Of a stretch of DNA of 64,000 bases, positions 50,711 through 58,482 are shown in pieces. How positions within the stretch are numbered: position 1 is the first letter of the stretch; every line of letters begins with the position of its first letter. Source of the stretch: an uncultured Planococcus sp. (GTDB lineage Bacteria; Bacillota; Bacilli; Bacillales_A; Planococcaceae); the NCBI GenBank assembly GCA_947493585.1, contig CANLRI010000001.1:124001-188000 (forward strand). The letters are read 5' to 3'. A program made the position numbers and the translations under genes. The notes below the pieces were generated by a model. The model made no database searches. It saw nothing but the letters and a program-made list of their open reading frames with translations, and had not been told where the DNA came from.

Positions 50711-51609
50711 TGGGCGATAAGGTAATCATGACCGATGTGACAGGCAGGGACGGATTTCAAATGGAAAAGGACTGGATCGCTACCGAAGATAAAATCAACG
50801 TCATTAACGAGATTATCGCAGCAGGGATTCCGCGCATCGAAGCGACTTCATTTGTTTCGCCGAAAGCCGTTCCGCAAATGCGCGATGCACGTGAAGTAAT
50901 TGACGGAATCCAACGTGAAAAAGTGGAAGTGATTGCACTCGTACCTAATGTGAAAGGTGCCGAGCTGGCATTGGAAGCAGGAGTGGATGAAGTGAATTAC
51001 GTATTGTCCATCAGCGAAACGCACAACCAGAAAAATGTTAGGAAGACGGTCGGTGAGTCTATTGAAGGGGTCAAAGACATCCAGAAGTTAATGGATTCTT
51101 CGAAGATAACGGTAAGTCTAGCAACAGCATTTGGCTGCCCGTTCGAAGGGTTGTATGAAGTCGACAAAATCCTTGGCAATATCGAAACTTTGACAGCAGC
51201 CGGCCTCAGCCGATTCACGATTGCCGATACGACCGGCATGGCGAATCCTGTGCAGATGACGGAATTCATCTCCACGATTAAGAAACATTATCCGCAACAC
51301 TATTTCGGGCTGCATCTCCACAATACAAGAGGGATGGGCCTGGCGAATATCTACGCGGCGTATCAGGCGGGGATGCGCCATTTCGACGCAGCTTTAGGGG
51401 GCATCGGGGGCTGTCCGTTTGCTCCAGGTGCGAGCGGCAATGTCTCTTTGGAAGATGTGGTTCATATGTTCGAATTCATGGGCGTGCCGGTTGACGGCGA
51501 GCTGCCGAAATTGCTTGAAGCTGCACTCAATATGGAGAAATTGCTTGGCAGAACGCTCCCAGGGCAAGTCATGAAATCAGGGCAAGCCGATAAAACACAT
51601 ATTGCGTAA
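50710..51609 (+). CDS. HMG-CoA lyase-family enzyme (possible citramalyl-CoA lyase)
   Basis: 299-residue HMG-CoA lyase-type TIM barrel. TGRDGFQMEKD holds the catalytic Arg; GLHLHNTRGMGLAN supplies metal histidines; GGIGGCPFAPGASGN has the catalytic Cys and signature. HMG-CoA lyases give acetyl-CoA plus acetoacetate, but (R)-citramalyl-CoA lyase of Chloroflexus is in this family and gives acetyl-CoA plus pyruvate. Its pairing with a type III CoA-transferase in one operon favours the second. ATG 50710 overlaps the preceding stop. Confidence 0.85.
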   Translation: MGDKVIMTDVTGRDGFQMEKDWIATEDKINVINEIIAAGIPRIEATSFVSPKAVPQMRDAREVIDGIQREKVEVIALVPNVKGAELALEAGVDEVNYVLSISETHNQKNVRKTVGESIEGVKDIQKLMDSSKITVSLATAFGCPFEGLYEVDKILGNIETLTAAGLSRFTIADTTGMANPVQMTEFISTIKKHYPQHYFGLHLHNTRGMGLANIYAAYQAGMRHFDAALGGIGGCPFAPGASGNVSLEDVVHMFEFMGVPVDGELPKLLEAALNMEKLLGRTLPGQVMKSGQADKTHIA

Positions 51610-51615
51610 GAAAAT

Positions 51616-51645
51616 GGCAAGAGGCATTCAGCCTCTTGCCTTTTT
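51616..51645. terminator. Terminator of the citramalate-type operon
   Basis: Perfect 10-bp stem GGCAAGAGGC/GCCTCTTGCC plus TTTTT; also located to stop the LysR gene on the other strand. Confidence 0.85.
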
Positions 51646-51664
51646 ACTGTGTAACGAGGCAGCG

Positions 51665-52594
51665 TTATTTGTCCGCCAATCGCTTTTTCGTATGCACCGA
51701 TACTTTTTCGTCGAGAACGTAAGAGTCGAGAAAGTCCAAGAACAGCTGGGCGGCTTGTGTATGGAAGCTCGCACGATGGGTGATGTAATGGAAACGGCTC
51801 TTGTTCGGGAAATCGGCCAGCGTAATGGCGCCGATCGATCCTGTTTTTGTTTCGCTTTTGACGGTGGATTCCGATAGATAGGAAATGCCGAGGCCGAGCG
51901 CGACCGATTCTTTGATGGTTTGGGAGCTGCCGAAGCTCATCACTTTTTTCGGCGCAATGCCGAGTTGTGCGAACAGCTTGTCGGTCACATCGCGCGTGCC
52001 GGAGCCGGGTTCGCGGATGATCCAGGTTTCCGCTTCAAGCAAACGCCGGTCGACCTGTGAATGGCGGATGATCGGATGGTTGGGGCGTGCGATGATGACC
52101 ATCTCCTCTTCGGTGAACAATTTCGTGTCGACATCGCTGCCGCTCGCTTCCCCCTCGACAATAAAACCGATATCGAGTTCCTGCTTATGGATTTGCTCGA
52201 TAATGGTTTTCGAGTTGTGAATGGTGATGTTCGGCGTGATATTCGGGTGGCGCTTGCTGAAGGCGTAGATGATGCCCGGCAAAAAGTATTCGCCGAATGT
52301 ATAGGCAGCGCCGATCGACAAAGGCATGGCCGTTGATGGCTCGAGTTCCGTTAGCGCCAGTTTTAATTGATCATATTTTAAAAGAATTTCTTTGGATTGA
52401 GCGTACATCACTTGTCCGGCTTCCGTTAATTGGACGTATTTATTGCTGCGCTCGAACAGCCGGACCCCTAATTTATTCTCCAAGGCTTTGATGCTTAAGG
52501 AGATCGTGGAAGGTGTCATATGCAATAGTTCAGCTGCGCGCGTAAAACTTTTTTGTTCAGCGGTCGTGACGAAAATTTCCAGTTTGTGATCCAT
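51665..52594 (-). CDS. LysR-family transcriptional regulator
   Basis: 309 residues: N-terminal HTH (SFTRAAELLHMTPSTISLSIKALENKLGVRLFER) and C-terminal type 2 periplasmic-binding effector domain. Start ATG 52594 (MDHKLEIF) follows GAGGTGGAG. It is divergent from the gamma-glutamyltransferase gene, with 152 bases between, so it probably controls that gene and the two transporters. In B. subtilis the corresponding position holds an Lrp-type gene (ywrC). Confidence 0.88.
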   Translation of the reverse strand: MDHKLEIFVTTAEQKSFTRAAELLHMTPSTISLSIKALENKLGVRLFERSNKYVQLTEAGQVMYAQSKEILLKYDQLKLALTELEPSTAMPLSIGAAYTFGEYFLPGIIYAFSKRHPNITPNITIHNSKTIIEQIHKQELDIGFIVEGEASGSDVDTKLFTEEEMVIIARPNHPIIRHSQVDRRLLEAETWIIREPGSGTRDVTDKLFAQLGIAPKKVMSFGSSQTIKESVALGLGISYLSESTVKSETKTGSIGAITLADFPNKSRFHYITHRASFHTQAAQLFLDFLDSYVLDEKVSVHTKKRLADK

Positions 52595-52746
52595 ATCTCC
52601 ACCTCGATGAGTTTTTTTCATTATACTATTAAATATATTTAATTTTACTTATTTGAATAGCTCCCGTAAAATTTGAATAATATGAAAAGTTCATTTCGCT
52701 CAAGAATGTACCGTTGCTTGAGTAATACATAATAGGAGGAATCATA

Positions 52747-54351
52747 ATGGATTACACGAATCACCCTTTCCCAGGCAAACGCCATACGGTCTTCGGCAAA
52801 AAAGGCATGGTCGCGACATCGCAGCCGCTTGCCGCACAGACAGGGCTTGAGATCTTGAAAAAAGGCGGCAACGCCATTGACGCCGCGATTGCGACCGCTG
52901 CGACCTTGACGGTTGTGGAACCGACTTCAAACGGCATCGGGGGCGATGCCTTCGCGCTGGTGTGGGTCAAAGGCGAACTTCACGGCTTGAATGCTTCTGG
53001 GCCTTCCCCTCAGGAATTGACGATCGACGCGGTCAAAGCGAAAGGGCATGACAAGATGCCGACGCACGGATTGGTGCCGATTACGGTGCCAGGCGTCCCT
53101 TCTGCCTGGGCAGAACTGTCGAAGCGGTTCGGCAAATTATCGCTTGCGGAAACATTGGAGCCGGCGATCCGCTACGCGGAAGAAGGCTATCCATTGACGC
53201 CGATTCTCGGAAAGTATTGGAAAAAAGCGTACGAGACGTTTAAAAAGAATTTTACCGCCAAGGAATTTGAAGCTTGGTTCGAAACTTTCGCACCGGACGG
53301 ACGTGCGCCGGAAATCGGCGAAATGTGGAAATCTCCAGGACATGCCGATACGCTTCGCAAAATTGGCGACACCGATGCGAAAGCTTTTTATGAAGGCGAG
53401 CTGGCAGAGAAAATCGACAGCTTCATGGCTGAACACGGCGGTTTCCTGAAAAAACAAGACTTGGCGGCGTATAAAGCGGAATGGGTCAAGCCGATCTCGA
53501 CCAGCTATAAAGGACACGAAATATGGGAGATTCCGCCGAATGGCCAAGGCATGGTCGCGCAAATGGCGCTCAATATCTTCAAGCAACTGGACGCACCCGT
53601 ATGGCAACAAGCCAATACGCTGCATCAGCAAATTGAATCGATGAAACTGGCTTATACAGATGGCCAGGCATTCATTACCGAACAAACGGATATGCCGGTG
53701 ACGGCTGAACATTTATTATCAGACGATTATGCAGTGAGCCGTGCGAAACAAATCGGCGCAGAAGCGATCGACCCGGTCGCGTACGAGCTGCCAAGAGGCG
53801 GTACCGTCTATCTCGCAGCGGCCGACGAAGAAGACAATATGATTTCATATATCCAAAGCAATTATATGGGCTTCGGTTCAGGCATCGTCATTCCGGGAAC
53901 AGGCATCGGCTTGCAGAACCGCGGCGCGGATTTCTCGCTTGATGAAAGCCACCCGAATGCCTTGAAACCCGGCAAACGCACTTTCCATACAATCATTCCC
54001 GGATTTTTGACGAAAGCCGGTGAGGCGGTCGGGCCGTTCGGCGTCATGGGCGGCTATATGCAGCCACAGGGCCATTTCCAAGTGGTCGTAAATACGCTCG
54101 ATTATCTCCTCAACCCGCAAGCGGCACTCGATATGCCGCGTTGGCAATGGATGGGCGGAAAGAAAGTCACCGTAGAAGCGGAGTTCCCGAACTATTTGGC
54201 GCAGGAATTGCAGCGCAAAGGGCATCAAGTGGAAGTGATGGCGGATCCGGGAAGCTTCGGGCGTGGCCAGATCATCTGGCGCAATCCGGAAACAGGCGTG
54301 CTTGCAGGCGGCACGGAATCCCGCACGGACGGAGCGATTGCTGTTTGGTAA
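52747..54351 (+). CDS. Gamma-glutamyltransferase family protein (YwrD-like)
   Basis: 534-residue Ntn-hydrolase precursor. N-terminal MVATSQPLAAQTGLEILKKGGNAIDAA and the ETSNGIGGDAF-type region match GGT. The self-cleavage Thr lies in GGTVYLAAADEEDN; the typical GTTHFSV of secreted GGT is replaced, as in the YwrD branch. No signal peptide, so a cytoplasmic hydrolase rather than a secreted transpeptidase. AGGAGG precedes the ATG. Followed directly by two CHR genes, the same grouping as ywrD-ywrAB. Confidence 0.87.
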   Translation: MDYTNHPFPGKRHTVFGKKGMVATSQPLAAQTGLEILKKGGNAIDAAIATAATLTVVEPTSNGIGGDAFALVWVKGELHGLNASGPSPQELTIDAVKAKGHDKMPTHGLVPITVPGVPSAWAELSKRFGKLSLAETLEPAIRYAEEGYPLTPILGKYWKKAYETFKKNFTAKEFEAWFETFAPDGRAPEIGEMWKSPGHADTLRKIGDTDAKAFYEGELAEKIDSFMAEHGGFLKKQDLAAYKAEWVKPISTSYKGHEIWEIPPNGQGMVAQMALNIFKQLDAPVWQQANTLHQQIESMKLAYTDGQAFITEQTDMPVTAEHLLSDDYAVSRAKQIGAEAIDPVAYELPRGGTVYLAAADEEDNMISYIQSNYMGFGSGIVIPGTGIGLQNRGADFSLDESHPNALKPGKRTFHTIIPGFLTKAGEAVGPFGVMGGYMQPQGHFQVVVNTLDYLLNPQAALDMPRWQWMGGKKVTVEAEFPNYLAQELQRKGHQVEVMADPGSFGRGQIIWRNPETGVLAGGTESRTDGAIAVW

Positions 54352-54914
54352 AAGAACAAGGCGTCAAATCGATTGATCTCACCATGGCCTTCTTCCGGGC
54401 CGGCATGCTTGGCTTCGGCGGCGGCCCGGCGGTCATCCCGATCATGCAGCGTGACGTCGTGGAACGCTACGGCTGGATGACAGACGAAGAATACGGCGAC
54501 ACAATCGCCTTATCTAACACGATGCCTGGGCCGATCGCGACCAAGCTCGCAGGCTATATCGGCTACCGGGTGGCGGGGCTTCGCGGCTGCTTGATCGCAC
54601 TCGCTGCCTCTATCGTTCCGACCGTCGTCTTGATGATTCTCCTGCTCGGCATCCTGCAAAACTATAAAGACGTGCCGTGGGTTGCGAATATGTCGAATGC
54701 GGTCGTTCCGGTCGTTGCTGTCATGCTCGGTGTCCTGACCTGGAATTTCATCCAGCAATCCGAGAAGGCGCTCGGCTGGAGCAAGGCCATTCTATTGATT
54801 GTGGTCTCCATCATTTTGCTCGAAGTGCTCGGCATCCATCCGGCCTTTCTTATCGCCGGCTTGATTCTTCTGGTCCTCGTGCCATTCATTAAAAGGACGG
54901 TGAAGAGAACATGA
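54345..54914 (+). CDS. Chromate-type transporter, half A (CHR family)
   Basis: 189-residue single-CHR-domain membrane protein with the conserved FGGGPAVIPIM and NTMPGPIATKLAGYIGY motifs and about six helices. Short CHR proteins work as pairs of opposite orientation. TTG 54345 overlaps the GGT stop and has GGAG 11 nt upstream; an internal ATG near 54384 is possible. YwrB/YwrA-like. Real substrate may be another anion. Confidence 0.85.
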   Translation: MVKEQGVKSIDLTMAFFRAGMLGFGGGPAVIPIMQRDVVERYGWMTDEEYGDTIALSNTMPGPIATKLAGYIGYRVAGLRGCLIALAASIVPTVVLMILLLGILQNYKDVPWVANMSNAVVPVVAVMLGVLTWNFIQQSEKALGWSKAILLIVVSIILLEVLGIHPAFLIAGLILLVLVPFIKRTVKRT

Positions 54915-55450
54915 TTTACTGGCAGATATTCCTGGCGTTTTTCATTCCCGGCATCCTTGGTTACGGGGGCGGGCCGGCATCGATCCCGCTCGTCGAGAAG
55001 GAAGTGGTCGACCGCTATGGCTGGATGGATACCCAGGAGTTCAGTGAAGTGCTGGCGCTCGGCAACTCCTTGCCTGGCCCGATCGCGACAAAAATGGCGG
55101 GCTATGTCGGCTATGCCGAAGGAGGCGTGCTCGGGGCAGTGGTTGGCCTGTTCGGCGCCGTTGCTCCTTCGTTGATTTTGATGATTGCGTTGATGGCGAT
55201 TCTCTTTAAATACAAAGATTCACGCGAAGTGAAAAACATCTCGAAAGTCGTCAAGCCAGTCATCGCCGTATTAATCGGCGTCATGACACTCGACTTCATC
55301 CTGACCTCAGAAGCGTCACTCGGCGGCATCCAGACCGCAATCTTGATGGTGGCCAGCTACCTGATGCTCGAGAAATGGAAACTTCATCCCGCCTTAGTCA
55401 TCGGTTTAGCGCTGCTTTACGGCGCTGTCACGGGAATTTTCATAGCTTAA
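54911..55450 (+). CDS. Chromate-type transporter, half B (CHR family)
   Basis: 179-residue CHR protein with GYGGGPASIPLVEKEV and NSLPGPIATKMAGYVGY, homologous to the preceding gene along its length; ATGA overlap. The pair presumably forms the functional heteromer. In B. subtilis ywrA/ywrB give chromate resistance when co-expressed with each other; whether this is their normal role is unknown. Confidence 0.87.
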   Translation: MIYWQIFLAFFIPGILGYGGGPASIPLVEKEVVDRYGWMDTQEFSEVLALGNSLPGPIATKMAGYVGYAEGGVLGAVVGLFGAVAPSLILMIALMAILFKYKDSREVKNISKVVKPVIAVLIGVMTLDFILTSEASLGGIQTAILMVASYLMLEKWKLHPALVIGLALLYGAVTGIFIA

Positions 55451-55453
55451 CGG

Positions 55454-55482
55454 AAGGCATCCTGACTTCAGGGTGCCTTTTC
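55454..55482 (+). terminator. Terminator
   Basis: AAGGCATCCTGA/CAGGGTGCCTT hairpin plus TTTT after the CHR gene. Confidence 0.75.
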
Positions 55483-55544
55483 TGCGATTACGGACAAAAT
55501 ATGGTAAAATCACAGGAAAGTCATACCTTTCAAGGAGGCTAGCG

Positions 55545-56225
55545 ATGGCTATCATCAAAGAATCGACGGATCGGACGAATGTTTCAGGACAGCCCGAAGC
55601 GTTTATCCGCAACCATCAATATAATTTCATTAAAGAGCAGGCCTTGGCGCTCGTGACGGCACATGCGACGGCGAATGATGCAGAAGTATTGAGCGTGCTG
55701 CGCCATTTAAGCCATGAAAAAGTATTCGCCATGTTTCCGGCGTTAACGGAAGAGCAGAAGAATGTATTGCGTCCGCTGACGGCGGTGAAAGACACTAACG
55801 CTGCGGAAGAGTTTCTGTCGGGGCTGCGCCCTTACTTGATTCCCTTTCCAACCGTCAACCTCGACAATTTGAAGCGTTTGTTTCCCAAAGCGAAAAGGCT
55901 GAAAGGGCCAAACCTTGCAGCGATGGATTTCCATGCCTTGTCGTATTTGTCCTGGCAGGAAAACACCAACCGCTTTTTGGTGGCCGAACGGAACGGCCGC
56001 CTGCAAACCGTCAGCGGCCAATTTGGCGCGAGCCGCAAGCAGGGCGTCTGCATGATTTGCCATAAACACAGTTCGGTCGGCTTATTCATGGCCAAGACCA
56101 AAGGGGCGAATCTCGACAGCTACGTCAAGCACGGCCAGTACATCTGTGCAGACGAAGCGGCGTGCAACGCCCGCCTGACGACCGTCGACCGCCTCGAGAA
56201 ATTTCTAGATCGGCTGGAACGCTAA
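55545..56225 (+). CDS. FusB/FusC-type elongation factor G-binding protein
   Basis: 226 residues: N-terminal helical bundle and C-terminal treble-clef zinc finger with Cys169-x2-Cys172 and Cys201-x5-Cys207 in VCMICHKHSS and YICADEAACNARL. This is the FusB-family EF-G-binding architecture, which releases EF-G stalled on the ribosome and can give fusidic acid tolerance. AAGGAGG fixes the ATG at 55545. The next gene starts immediately at its stop. Chromosomal relatives are widespread in bacilli, so resistance should not be assumed. Confidence 0.88.
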   Translation: MAIIKESTDRTNVSGQPEAFIRNHQYNFIKEQALALVTAHATANDAEVLSVLRHLSHEKVFAMFPALTEEQKNVLRPLTAVKDTNAAEEFLSGLRPYLIPFPTVNLDNLKRLFPKAKRLKGPNLAAMDFHALSYLSWQENTNRFLVAERNGRLQTVSGQFGASRKQGVCMICHKHSSVGLFMAKTKGANLDSYVKHGQYICADEAACNARLTTVDRLEKFLDRLER

Positions 56226-56525
56226 ATGGCAGAGGGCATGGATTGGGTATGGTTAATCGGATTGTCATTAGGGGCTGTTGGCGCTGTGTATTTATTGCTG
56301 AACCAGCAAATCCAGGCATTGGAGGTGCGCATGAAGCATATGTCAAAACGCATTGAACAATTGGAAGCGGAAGTCACACTGGAAGAACCGGCAATCAATG
56401 AGGAGCTGCGGCGCATGATCGCTGAAGGGCAGGAAATCCGCGCTATCAAAGCAGCGCGTGTCGCATTCGGCTATTCGCTCCTTGAAGCGAAACAATATAT
56501 CGATGGATTAAAAGAGAATGATTGA
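56226..56525 (+). CDS. Membrane-anchored protein with L7/L12 C-terminal-like domain
   Basis: 99 residues: one helix (about 6-25), a short coiled coil (27-52, MKHMSKRIEQLEAEV), then a domain with EIRAIKAARVAFGYSLLEAKQYIDGL, which resembles the EF-G/EF-Tu-contacting C-terminal domain of ribosomal protein L7/L12 (KIxxIKxxRxxxGLxLKEAKxxVD). It starts on the base after the FusB-like stop codon, so the two are translationally linked. Function unknown. Confidence 0.7.
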   Translation: MAEGMDWVWLIGLSLGAVGAVYLLLNQQIQALEVRMKHMSKRIEQLEAEVTLEEPAINEELRRMIAEGQEIRAIKAARVAFGYSLLEAKQYIDGLKEND

Positions 56526-56529
56526 AACT

Positions 56530-56564
56530 AACAGGCTTTCCTTTAGAAGGAAGGCCTGTTTTTC
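56530..56564 (+). terminator. Terminator
   Basis: AACAGGC...GCCTGTT stem with inner TTTCCTT/GGAAG pairing, then TTTTT. Confidence 0.8.
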
Positions 56565-56628
56565 TATCTTTCGGCAGGGTTTTGGCCGGAAGAAACCGAA
56601 ATAAAGGGAAAGGAAAGGGGGAGGTGTG

Positions 56629-57519
56629 ATGCGCCTCGCGACAATCCAGTGGAACGGCACAGAAGAAGCGGCATTGGTCATGGAGGATGGCTTTTTGCCG
56701 CTGCGCAAACTCAACGAACATACGGCAGAGAATTGGCCGACTGATTTGTTTACGCTAATCCAAACAGGTGAACTCGAGCTCTTGAAAAGATGGCTGAGGG
56801 AAGAATTTGAACGCATGCCTGAAGGGGCGCTCGAAGCATCGCTCATGCCGTTTTCCGAAGGGGATTACGCGCCTTTATACCGCCATCCGCGAAAAATCTG
56901 GGGCATCGGGCTGAATTACGCCGAGCATGCGGCAGATTTGAAGGAAGTATCGCCCGACACCGAACCGGCGAGTTTCATGAAACCCGATACGGCGATTATC
57001 GGGCAGGGAGAGGCAATCGAGCTGCCCAAGCAGTCTGACCGGGTGACGGCGGAAGCGGAACTCGGCATCATTATCGGGACGGAGTGCAAAAATGTCTCGA
57101 AAGAAGATGCGTTTGATGTAGTGGCGGGTTTCACGACAATTATCGATATGACCGCTGAAGACATTCTTGAGAAAAATCCGCGCTATTTGACGCGCGCGAA
57201 AAGCTTCGACACTTTCTTTAGTTTCGGGCCGGAACTCGTGACGCCTGACGAAGTGGAGGCAGTGCTTGAACTGACGGTGGCGACCGTCAAGAACGGAGGA
57301 GTCCACCGGGAAAACAGCGTCTCGAACATGACGTTCCGGCCGCGGGACCTCATAGCGTTTCATTCCGAAGTGATGACGCTATTGCCTGGAGACATCATCT
57401 CGACTGGGACGCCGGGGGCAGTCGTCATCCGCGACGGCGACGTGGTCGAATGCCGCATCGACGGCTTCAAAACCTTGCACAATCCGGTCGTAGATTTGAA
57501 ATTGCCGGGCCGTGAATAA
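56629..57519 (+). CDS. Fumarylacetoacetate hydrolase-family protein
   Basis: 296 residues; FAH C-terminal barrel with metal-binding acidic residues in AEAELGIIIG and DMTAED, FMKPDTAII and GDIISTGTPG. The family cleaves or decarboxylates beta-diketone or oxoacid substrates (FAH, HpcE, FAHD1/oxaloacetate decarboxylase). The ~75 N-terminal residues are of the bacterial small-FAH type. GGGGGAGG precedes ATG 56629. Followed on the other strand by an SDR; no aromatic-degradation genes nearby. Confidence 0.88.
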   Translation: MRLATIQWNGTEEAALVMEDGFLPLRKLNEHTAENWPTDLFTLIQTGELELLKRWLREEFERMPEGALEASLMPFSEGDYAPLYRHPRKIWGIGLNYAEHAADLKEVSPDTEPASFMKPDTAIIGQGEAIELPKQSDRVTAEAELGIIIGTECKNVSKEDAFDVVAGFTTIIDMTAEDILEKNPRYLTRAKSFDTFFSFGPELVTPDEVEAVLELTVATVKNGGVHRENSVSNMTFRPRDLIAFHSEVMTLLPGDIISTGTPGAVVIRDGDVVECRIDGFKTLHNPVVDLKLPGRE

Positions 57520-57521
57520 GT

Positions 57522-57562
57522 AAAAGACGGACATCCCCGAATTCTGGGTGTCCGTCTTTTTT
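57522..57562. terminator. Bidirectional terminator
   Basis: AAAAGACGGACA/TGTCCGTCTTTT stem with T tail between converging FAH and SDR genes. Confidence 0.87.
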
Positions 57563-58312
57563 CTATAATGCGGCCATGCCACCGTCTACGCGGTACTGGG
57601 CGCCTGAGATGAACGTACTTTCATCGGAAGCGAGGAACAGCACTAGATTGGAGATATCCTCGGATTCGGCGTAGCGGCCGAGCGGAATCGTTTTCGACAA
57701 AGTTTTTTCGGTCGTACCGAGTCCTTCCTCGAGCGAACGCATCATGCGTGAATTGACGGGCGACGGGTGGACCGAATTGACGCGGACTTGATGGCGCGCA
57801 CTTTCGTAAGCTGCGGCTTTCGTCAAACCGACGACCGCGTGCTTTGATGTGATATACGGGCTGACGTTCGGCGAACCGCTAAGGCCCGACACCGATGACA
57901 TATTAATGACGCTCCCGGAGCCTTGCTTGTACATGACCGGCAGCACATGTTTCATGCCGAGAAAGACGCCGCGCACATTGATGGCGATGACTTGATCGAA
58001 ATCTTCCACTGTCTGCTCGGTGAGCGGAGCGACACGCCCTTCGATCCCTGCATTGTTGAAGAACACGTCGATCTTGCCGAACGCTTCGATCGCTTTGTCG
58101 ACATAGTTTTTGACATCTGCTTCTTTGGAGACATCAGCTTGGACAATTTCCACTTCGCCGCCAAGTTCTTGCTTTGTTTCTTGGAGCGCTTGTTCAGAAA
58201 TATCGACGAGCACGACTTTTGCCCCTTCTTCCAAAAATCGTTTCGCCGTTACTTTACCGATTACGCCAGCGCCTCCGGTAATGACGGCCACTTTCCCTTC
58301 TAATCTTGCCAT
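57563..58312 (-). CDS. Short-chain dehydrogenase/reductase
   Basis: 249-residue SDR with all classical motifs: TGGAGVIG (nucleotide loop, 12-19), NNAG, and SSVSG..PYITSKHAVV with the Ser-Tyr-Lys active site; ends VDGGMAAL. Asp in VVLVDIS after beta-2 suggests NAD(H) rather than NADP(H). AGGGGGAA sits ahead of the ATG. Alcohol or ketone substrate unknown. Confidence 0.92.
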   Translation of the reverse strand: MARLEGKVAVITGGAGVIGKVTAKRFLEEGAKVVLVDISEQALQETKQELGGEVEIVQADVSKEADVKNYVDKAIEAFGKIDVFFNNAGIEGRVAPLTEQTVEDFDQVIAINVRGVFLGMKHVLPVMYKQGSGSVINMSSVSGLSGSPNVSPYITSKHAVVGLTKAAAYESARHQVRVNSVHPSPVNSRMMRSLEEGLGTTEKTLSKTIPLGRYAESEDISNLVLFLASDESTFISGAQYRVDGGMAAL

Positions 58313-58452
58313 AGTGCCATTCCCCCTTGGATTGTTCTTTCCAACTGTACTCTTTCAGTTTACTGATTATCCTAAATTAGTTCAAAACATTCTGTCTTTT
58401 TCGAATTCCTTTCTTTTGCCTCTTGCCGCTTTTTATTTTTTCCATTAAAATA

Positions 58453-58466
58453 AGAACAAATGTTCT
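58453..58466 (+). promoter_or_regulatory. LexA (DinR) SOS box
   Basis: AGAACAAATGTTCT, a perfect palindrome core GAACAAATGTTC matching the Bacillus LexA box GAACnnnnGTTC, ends 16 bases before the polymerase ATG. It should repress the gene until DNA damage. Confidence 0.88.
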
Positions 58467-58482
58467 ATATAGGAGTGGCGAC

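Noticed and set aside
53137..53712. Minus-strand frame of 191 codons inside the gamma-glutamyltransferase gene
   Set aside because: Pure antisense of conserved GGT sequence, no start signals.
54141..54344. Chromate transporter start inside the GGT gene
   Set aside because: The frame overlaps conserved GGT coding sequence; the transporter domain begins only after 54345.
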